Assembly: GCA_945872805.1 (NCBI GenBank) | Contig: CAMCBE010000086.1 | Location: forward strand, 1-7,815 | Direction: 5' to 3' | DNA: 7,815 nucleotides | Source of the DNA: Chitinophaga pinensis | Lineage (GTDB): Bacteria > Bacteroidota > Bacteroidia > Chitinophagales > Chitinophagaceae | Shown: in pieces, positions 1 to 5,381 of the stretch | How the letters are laid out: each line of letters opens with the position of its first letter | Position numbering within the stretch: the stretch's first letter is position 1 | Position numbers and translations under genes: made by a program | Notes under the pieces: model-generated | Told to the model about the DNA's origin: nothing | Seen by the model: only the letters and a program-made list of their open reading frames with translations | The model's database searches: none

Positions 1-1
1 A

Positions 2-1255
2 GATGAAATGAGTGCACAAGTCACCTATTTCAAACAGTCAGGTAAACACATTGAAGCACAACGATTGAGCGAAAGGGTGCAATATGATATTGAAATGATC
101 AAAGAGCTAGGCTATTGCAGTGGTATAGAAAATTACTCACGGTTTTTTGACAGAAGGAATCCCGGTACTAGACCCTTTTGCTTACTTGACTATTTCCCAA
201 AAGATTTTTTATGTGTTATTGATGAAAGTCACCAAACAATTCCACAGGTAAGTGGGATGTACGGCGGTGATAGAAGCAGAAAACTAGTTTTAGTTGATTA
301 CGGATTTCGCCTTCCTGCTGCATTAGATAATAGACCGCTGAACTTTGGTGAATTTGAAAAGTTATTAAACCAAGTCATTTTTGTATCAGCAACGCCGGGA
401 GAGTATGAACTTCAAAAAACAGAAGGCGTTGTGGTAGAGCAAGTTGTTAGACCGACGGGGTTACTTGACCCACCTATAGAAGTTAGACCGAGTATCAATC
501 AAGTGGATGATTTGCTAGACGAGATTGATAAAACAGTAAAAAAAGGTGATCGTGTACTAGTAACAACGCTAACCAAGCGAATGGCCGAGGAAATGGACAA
601 ATACCTTCAACGGATTAATATCAAGTCAAAATATATTCACAGTGAAGTAGACACACTCGAAAGAGTAGAAATTTTAAGACAACTCAGGTTAGGTGAAATA
701 GATGTACTCGTTGGAGTAAATCTATTAAGAGAAGGGCTCGATTTACCAGAAGTTTCCTTAGTAGCCATTTTGGATGCCGATAAAGAAGGGTTCTTGAGAA
801 ATGAAAGATCACTTACTCAAACAGCAGGAAGGGCTGCGAGGAATAGTGATGGCCATGTTATTTTTTATGCAGATAAAATAACAGGAAGTATGCAAAAAAC
901 GATGGATGAAACAACAAGAAGAAGAGAAAAACAAATTGCATTCAATCTTGAACATAACATTACACCTACCACTGTTATAAAAAGTAAAGAACAGATATTT
1001 GCACAAACAGCTGTACTCGAAATAAAAGGATATGATGAACGAAGTGCATTGCAATCCATCATAAATGATAATATGAGTACAATCGCTGCAGAAGAACAGG
1101 CAGAGTATATAACTATTCCAGCAATGGAAAAAAATATAACTAAACTTAAAAGAAGCATGGATAAAGCAGCAAAAGATTTGGATTTCATGGAAGCCGCTAG
1201 ACTAAGAGACCTTATGTTTGATGCTCAAAAAAAACTTGAAACCTTGAAAAGATAA
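2..1255 (+). CDS. uvrB: UvrABC excinuclease subunit B, 3' portion (5' end outside window)
   Basis: UvrB is the cytoplasmic damage-verifying helicase-like subunit of nucleotide excision repair: UvrA loads it on damaged DNA and it then recruits UvrC for incision. The reading frame is open to the left edge (Asp-Glu precede the first Met at base 8), so this is an internal entry; about 417 codons are present, and by comparison with the ~670-residue family roughly 260 N-terminal residues, including the Walker A loop and most of the beta-hairpin, lie outside. Numbering from the Met at base 8: the DEAD/DExH-like box DESH is at 72-75, SATPG (motif III) at 127-131, TTLTKRMAEEM around 186-196, REGLDLPE (motif V) at 241-248 and QTAGRAARN (motif VI with arginine finger) at 271-279. 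The C-terminal UVR motif that contacts UvrC spans about 371-406 (DFMEAARLRD core). All visible motifs look intact. The TAA stop is followed by a 92-base gap with no convincing terminator or promoter. Confidence 0.97.
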   Translation, partial: DEMSAQVTYFKQSGKHIEAQRLSERVQYDIEMIKELGYCSGIENYSRFFDRRNPGTRPFCLLDYFPKDFLCVIDESHQTIPQVSGMYGGDRSRKLVLVDYGFRLPAALDNRPLNFGEFEKLLNQVIFVSATPGEYELQKTEGVVVEQVVRPTGLLDPPIEVRPSINQVDDLLDEIDKTVKKGDRVLVTTLTKRMAEEMDKYLQRINIKSKYIHSEVDTLERVEILRQLRLGEIDVLVGVNLLREGLDLPEVSLVAILDADKEGFLRNERSLTQTAGRAARNSDGHVIFYADKITGSMQKTMDETTRRREKQIAFNLEHNITPTTVIKSKEQIFAQTAVLEIKGYDERSALQSIINDNMSTIAAEEQAEYITIPAMEKNITKLKRSMDKAAKDLDFMEAARLRDLMFDAQKKLETLKR

Positions 1256-1347
1256 TACTTGCTTCAAATAAATGTATTTCTTATCTCCAGTCTAACCCCC
1301 TTCTCATTGGATATTTTTAACTAAATTCATCTACTAAAATAAATTGC

Positions 1348-3159
1348 ATGCTTTCTAAACTTTTTTCTCTTTCCCTACTTTCTATTTTATGGGCAAGTAA
1401 TATCAATGCACAAAAACTTACAGCAAGATTAAATCACATTAAACTGGATAATCTTGAAGGATTCCAATCTCCTTCAGAGAATTGGGAAGTAGTGGGTGAT
1501 ATTCAAGGCAAATATGATAGTGAATCATTGAATTCATCAAAAGGAACCGGGATTCTATACAACAACTTCAAAAAAGAGATTCAATTCAAAGAAGGCCGAA
1601 ACCTCTTTACAGCGTTTAATCATGGTGATATATATCTAGAATTAGACATTATGGTCCCAGAAGGTTCTAACTCTGGAATATATTTCCAATCAAGATATGA
1701 AGTGCAAATCCTTGACAGTTGGAACTCCAAAGTACCAACCTCCAGTGATATGGGTGGAATTTATGAAAGATGGAAGGATGATAAGGGCTTTGAAGGCAAT
1801 GCACCATTAAAATATGCGAGTCTAGCGCCAGGTCTTTGGCAACATATGGAAATTTCTTTTCAAGCACCACGATTTGATGCAACTGGAAAAAAAATAATGA
1901 ATGCGAAATTTAATTTCATAAAACTCAATGGAATAACAGTACATGAGAATATTTTTGTAACTGGACCAACACGTTCATCCGATGCAGAAGATGAAAAATC
2001 TTTAGCCCCAATTATGTTTCAAGGAGATCATGGAGTTGTCGCTTTTAAAAATATACACTACGCATTTTTAGAAAATTTAAATGTAACTACTTCAGACATT
2101 AGTTATAAGTACTATGAACGTAACATCAAAACGCCAGCAGAAGCCATCAACGTTAAACCAACAGCAGAAGGGAAAACAAAATCAATAAATTCCAGACTTG
2201 CCGCTATAGAAGATGGATTTTTACTTCAATTTGAAGGTTTAATAAATATACCCACTGCAGATACTTACCTATTCACTTCTTCATATTCAGGAGATGGAAG
2301 TTTAGAAATAGATGGGAAGACAGTTATAAAACCTACTTGGACTTGGATAGGTGGAGAAACTGTTTCTGGGTCAATCCATCTTGAAAAAGGAGAACATAAA
2401 TTTAATGTATGGGTAAATAAAAATGATGGATGGGCACAAAATGGATTATCCTTATTCATAGAAAAAGCAAATAGCAAAGCTGTATCACTTCACAATCCGT
2501 CTTCTATGCCGGAAGTAACTCCTGCACTTATTACTGTCAAAACAGAAAAAGAACCTGAAATTATCAGGTCATTTATGTTGCATCAAAATAAAAAACTAAC
2601 ACATGTTATTTCTGTAGGAGACCCAACCCAAGTAAATTATTCATATAATCTACATCAAGGTGCTTTATTACAAGTATGGAAAAGTGATTTTCTTAACGTA
2701 ACGAATATGTGGTATGAACGAGGGGAACCTCAAACAGCTACTCCGTTGGGATCACCAATTATATTAGCCGGTAATTGCCCAATCTATGATAAAACCAATG
2801 CAATAGACTCAATCAGCGGATATCAATATAAAGGATACACATTAACCGAACGCCGCTTACCTGTTTTTAGTTATGCTTACAAAGAGATGTTCATTAAGGA
2901 TATGATTTCTCCCTTTCAGGAGGGAAGAGGATTAAACAGAACAATCTCAGTAACGGGAAATGGAACAGAAGATGTAAAGATTCGTATTGCTCAAGCAAAA
3001 ACAATTACGCCTGTTGGAAAAGGATTGTATGCAATTGATAATCAATCCTACTATATTCAAGTTTCCCCAGCTGCAGTCCCAGAAATTGAAACATACAATA
3101 ACCAACAAGTGTTATTACTTCCTGCAAGCAAAGAGATAACATACCACATTATTTGGTAA
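1348..3159 (+). CDS. Secreted DUF1080 (3-keto-disaccharide hydrolase family) + PA14-like domain protein
   Basis: A 603-residue exported protein. Residues 1-21 form a Sec signal peptide (KLFSLSLLSILWAS core) with likely cleavage after SNINA, before Gln22; no lipobox Cys. Residues ~33-239 are a DUF1080/LamG-like domain: the family hallmarks NSGIYFQSRYEVQILDSW (108-125) and PIMFQGDHGVVAFKNI (221-236) are clear. Residues ~285-372 look like a PA14 domain (FEGLINIPTADTYLF, then SGDGSLEIDG, then LEKGEHKFNVWVN), usually a carbohydrate-binding module. Residues ~400-603 form a third conserved-looking domain (LHQGALLQVWKSDFLN at 435-450, MWYERGEPQ at 454-462) that I recall from large secreted DUF1080/haem-binding proteins of Bacteroidota and Planctomycetota-Verrucomicrobiota, function unknown. 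Known of the family: some DUF1080 proteins hydrolyse 3-keto-glycosides. Inferred: a periplasmic or surface glycan-processing protein working with the next gene, 22 bases downstream. The only cysteine outside the signal peptide region is C476, so no CxxCH haem site exists. ATG chosen because the signal peptide follows directly; no clear Shine-Dalgarno. Confidence 0.9.
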   Translation: MLSKLFSLSLLSILWASNINAQKLTARLNHIKLDNLEGFQSPSENWEVVGDIQGKYDSESLNSSKGTGILYNNFKKEIQFKEGRNLFTAFNHGDIYLELDIMVPEGSNSGIYFQSRYEVQILDSWNSKVPTSSDMGGIYERWKDDKGFEGNAPLKYASLAPGLWQHMEISFQAPRFDATGKKIMNAKFNFIKLNGITVHENIFVTGPTRSSDAEDEKSLAPIMFQGDHGVVAFKNIHYAFLENLNVTTSDISYKYYERNIKTPAEAINVKPTAEGKTKSINSRLAAIEDGFLLQFEGLINIPTADTYLFTSSYSGDGSLEIDGKTVIKPTWTWIGGETVSGSIHLEKGEHKFNVWVNKNDGWAQNGLSLFIEKANSKAVSLHNPSSMPEVTPALITVKTEKEPEIIRSFMLHQNKKLTHVISVGDPTQVNYSYNLHQGALLQVWKSDFLNVTNMWYERGEPQTATPLGSPIILAGNCPIYDKTNAIDSISGYQYKGYTLTERRLPVFSYAYKEMFIKDMISPFQEGRGLNRTISVTGNGTEDVKIRIAQAKTITPVGKGLYAIDNQSYYIQVSPAAVPEIETYNNQQVLLLPASKEITYHIIW

Positions 3160-3181
3160 ACGAACGTAACACCTTATCGTG

Positions 3182-5191
3182 ATGAATACTAAAATAAATT
3201 TTAACTCCACTCAGATGTATACTAAATCAATAATTCTTGTCGCCCTTCTCTCCATAATACTATCAACTTCGTATGCTCAAAAAAGTATTATTCAGACTGA
3301 AAGAGATTTTTATTCTCTAAAAACAATTTCAATTCCTGAAGATATAAAACTTGAAGTGGGTGGTATTGCCGTAATGCCTGATGGACGAATTGCGGCTTCA
3401 ACTCGAAGAGGTGAAATATGGATTATACAAAATGCGTATGGCAACGGCTCTCCTCATTTTACAAAATTTGCGGCAGGGCTTCACGAAATTCTGGGATTAG
3501 CCTATAAAGATGGCGCATTCTATTGCATGCAACGTGGAGAATTAACTAAAATAGAAGACACCAATAACGACGGAAAAGCAGACGTTTTTACGCCAGTCAC
3601 ACTTTTTGATCTTAGTGGAGGATACCACGAGTATGCATATGGTCCAGTGTTTGATAAGCATGGAGATATGTATGCTACCTTAAATTTATCTCTAGGAGAA
3701 GATTTAGGCAAATGGCATGGGTGGCTCTTAAAAATTACACCAGAAGGTGTAATTAATCCAATAGCTACTGGATTTCGTTCCCCAGCCGGATTCACTGTAA
3801 ATAGCAAAGATGAAGTTTTCTATGCTGACAATCAAGGGAACTGGGTTGGTAGCGGAAGAATTACTCATGTAGAAAAAGGAGACTTTACAGGAAATCCAGA
3901 TGGACTTAAATTTACCAATGAAACCAACTCACCACTTTCACTAAGACCAGAAACGGTAAAAGCAATCGTTAATGGGCAACCTATGTACGAAACTGCAAAA
4001 AAGATAAAAGAACTCAAACTACCAGCAGTGTGGTTTCCACATACCATTATGGGAATTTCGACTTCAGATATTTTAGAAGATATAACTGACGGAGCATTTG
4101 GCCCATTCAGTGGGCAATATTTTGTAGCCGATCAAGGTCATTCAAAAATCATGAGAATGTCTCTAGAAAAAGTAAATGGCAAGTACCAAGGTGCCTGCTA
4201 TCCTTTCTTTGAGGGATTTTCTTCCGGCTTACTTAGACTAAGATGGGGACTAGATAATTCTATTTTTGCAGGAATGACTAGCAGGGGATGGGCAAGCAAA
4301 GGTGGACAACTATATGGATTGCAACGCCTTGTTTGGAATGGAGAAACTCCATTTGAAATGAAAAATATTCACGCTCTCACAGATGGCTTTGAGGTGGAAT
4401 TTACAACACCCGCAGACATTACAGATTTGAAAAATTCAATGAATTATTCAATAAATAGTTTTACCTATAAATATCATGAAGACTATGGAAGTCCAATTAT
4501 TAATTTTCATGAAAGAAAAATAATTGGGATTATTCCGTCATCTGATGGCCTAAAAGTAAAGCTGATACTGGATAGTTTAATTGAAGGAAATATACATGAA
4601 ATAAAACTCGCTAACATTCAGTCAATAGAAAAACTTACTCTACTTCATAATACTGGATATTATACTTTGAATAATATCCCACAAGGTGAGAAAACTATTC
4701 TAACCGAAGACTACAAAGTGAAGATGCAACATCATCCATCAACTAAAATAAGCCCGTCAAAAACATCAACAGTATTAAGCCCAAAAAGGCAATTAAAAAT
4801 GCCAGCTGATTGGACGCAACCAGATATGGTTTTAAAAATTAGCACTAAGCCTGGATTAAAATTTGATATTGCGATGTTTGAAATTAAAGCAGGATCAAAA
4901 ATAAGATTGGTCTTTAATAATAATGATGACATGATGCACAATGTTGTAGGGGTTATGCCTGGCAGTGCAGATGAAGTAGCAGATCTTGCTATAAAACTTG
5001 GCCTAAAGGGTTCTCAAATGAACTATGTTCCTAGGTCATCTAATGTATTATTTAATACATCACTACTCCAACCTCATTCTTCAGAATCTATTTACTTTAT
5101 AGCGCCAACAAAACCAGGAGAATATACTTTTCTGTGTACGTACCCGGGACATGGATCTGTCATGAGAGGAATGTTGAAAGTGGTACAATAA
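3182..5191 (+). CDS. Secreted sugar-dehydrogenase-type beta-propeller fused to azurin-like cupredoxin
   Basis: About 669 residues (numbering below counts from the GTG at 3179, one residue upstream). A Sec signal peptide ends around STSYA-QK (A33); an ATG at 3215 gives a tighter signal peptide and is an equally plausible start. Residues ~45-385 form an NHL/sorbosone-dehydrogenase-like propeller with repeated 'hydrophobic-DG' turns, HEYAYGP (150-156), GFRSPAG (198-204), ADNQGNW (216-222), WFPH (285-288), ADQGHSKIMR (317-326) and LRLRWG (352-357). D127-x-N-x-D131-G-x-x-D135 resembles a calcium loop. Residues ~395-500 look like a beta-sandwich (TDGFEVEFTTPAD, then SFTYKYHEDYGSP). A ~45-residue Lys/Ser/Pro linker leads to a cupredoxin (~548-670) with ligands H587, C653, H658 and M662: Cys-x4-His-x3-Met is azurin spacing. 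Family knowledge suggests substrate oxidation in the periplasm; the fused copper site could accept electrons. No CxxCH is present. Cofactor (PQQ or other) and substrate are not shown by the sequence. Likely co-transcribed with the DUF1080 gene 22 bases upstream. Confidence 0.9.
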   Translation: MNTKINFNSTQMYTKSIILVALLSIILSTSYAQKSIIQTERDFYSLKTISIPEDIKLEVGGIAVMPDGRIAASTRRGEIWIIQNAYGNGSPHFTKFAAGLHEILGLAYKDGAFYCMQRGELTKIEDTNNDGKADVFTPVTLFDLSGGYHEYAYGPVFDKHGDMYATLNLSLGEDLGKWHGWLLKITPEGVINPIATGFRSPAGFTVNSKDEVFYADNQGNWVGSGRITHVEKGDFTGNPDGLKFTNETNSPLSLRPETVKAIVNGQPMYETAKKIKELKLPAVWFPHTIMGISTSDILEDITDGAFGPFSGQYFVADQGHSKIMRMSLEKVNGKYQGACYPFFEGFSSGLLRLRWGLDNSIFAGMTSRGWASKGGQLYGLQRLVWNGETPFEMKNIHALTDGFEVEFTTPADITDLKNSMNYSINSFTYKYHEDYGSPIINFHERKIIGIIPSSDGLKVKLILDSLIEGNIHEIKLANIQSIEKLTLLHNTGYYTLNNIPQGEKTILTEDYKVKMQHHPSTKISPSKTSTVLSPKRQLKMPADWTQPDMVLKISTKPGLKFDIAMFEIKAGSKIRLVFNNNDDMMHNVVGVMPGSADEVADLAIKLGLKGSQMNYVPRSSNVLFNTSLLQPHSSESIYFIAPTKPGEYTFLCTYPGHGSVMRGMLKVVQ

Positions 5192-5202
5192 AATAATTGG
5201 TA

Positions 5203-5293
5203 ATTTGTCGAAAAAGGATAGGGTCAATCCCTGACAGTTTCAACATCAAAAAATGAAAAGTGCAGGCAATAGACTATGGTGTTTTCGACAAGT
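5203..5293. repeat. Inverted repeat, 10-bp perfect arms, in the intergenic region before polA
   Basis: The arm TTGTCGAAAA (5205-5214) is the exact reverse complement of TTTTCGACAA (5282-5291). A G-U pair and one more A-U pair extend this to 12 bp (5203-5214 with 5282-5293), enclosing 67 bases. The enclosed stretch can form its own hairpin: CCTG (5230-5233) with CAGG (5263-5266), AC with GU, and TTTCA (5238-5242) with TGAAA (5254-5258). No poly-T tract follows the outer stem, so it is not an ordinary intrinsic terminator, and I see no flanking target duplication that would make it a mobile element. It could be a folded RNA, a leader of polA, a small RNA gene or a protein-binding palindrome. 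Pairings were found by eye. Confidence 0.5.
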
Positions 5294-5369
5294 GAAATCT
5301 GAGTAAACTCACTAAATTTTCTGCCTCTAAAGTCTATCCTCGGTCCACGAATGTCTAACCTGAATAAAC

Positions 5370-5377
5370 TAACTTTG
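5370..5377 (+). promoter_or_regulatory. polA: Possible Bacteroidota -7 element (TAACTTTG) just before polA
   Basis: TAACTTTG matches the Bacteroidota -7 consensus TAnnTTTG at every fixed position. It ends 4 bases before the polA ATG, so the usual spacing would start the transcript at or within a few bases of the ATG, giving a leaderless mRNA. No TTG is seen at the expected -33 distance (about 5347-5352), so this may be a chance match. Confidence 0.25.
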
Positions 5378-5381
5378 GCAA

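Noticed and set aside
809..1188. Minus-strand open frames opposite the uvrB C-terminus, one with a hydrophobic N-terminal part
   Set aside because: The hydrophobic stretches are the reverse reading of Lys/Glu-rich UvrB codons; no independent evidence for a gene.
1268..1281. AAATA-AATG-TATTT hairpin after uvrB as terminator
   Set aside because: Five weak A-T pairs with no T-tract; not distinguishable from chance in AT-rich DNA.
3179..3181. GTG start for the propeller-cupredoxin gene
   Set aside because: An ATG follows immediately, and another at 3215 fits the signal peptide better; GTG adds nothing.
1348..5191. c-type haem motif CxxCH in either secreted protein
   Set aside because: The few cysteines present are isolated (one of them the copper ligand C653); no CxxCH occurs.
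5192..5381. Mobile element remnant with the inverted repeat as termini
   Set aside because: No target-site duplication, no transposase fragment, and only 91 bases between outer ends.
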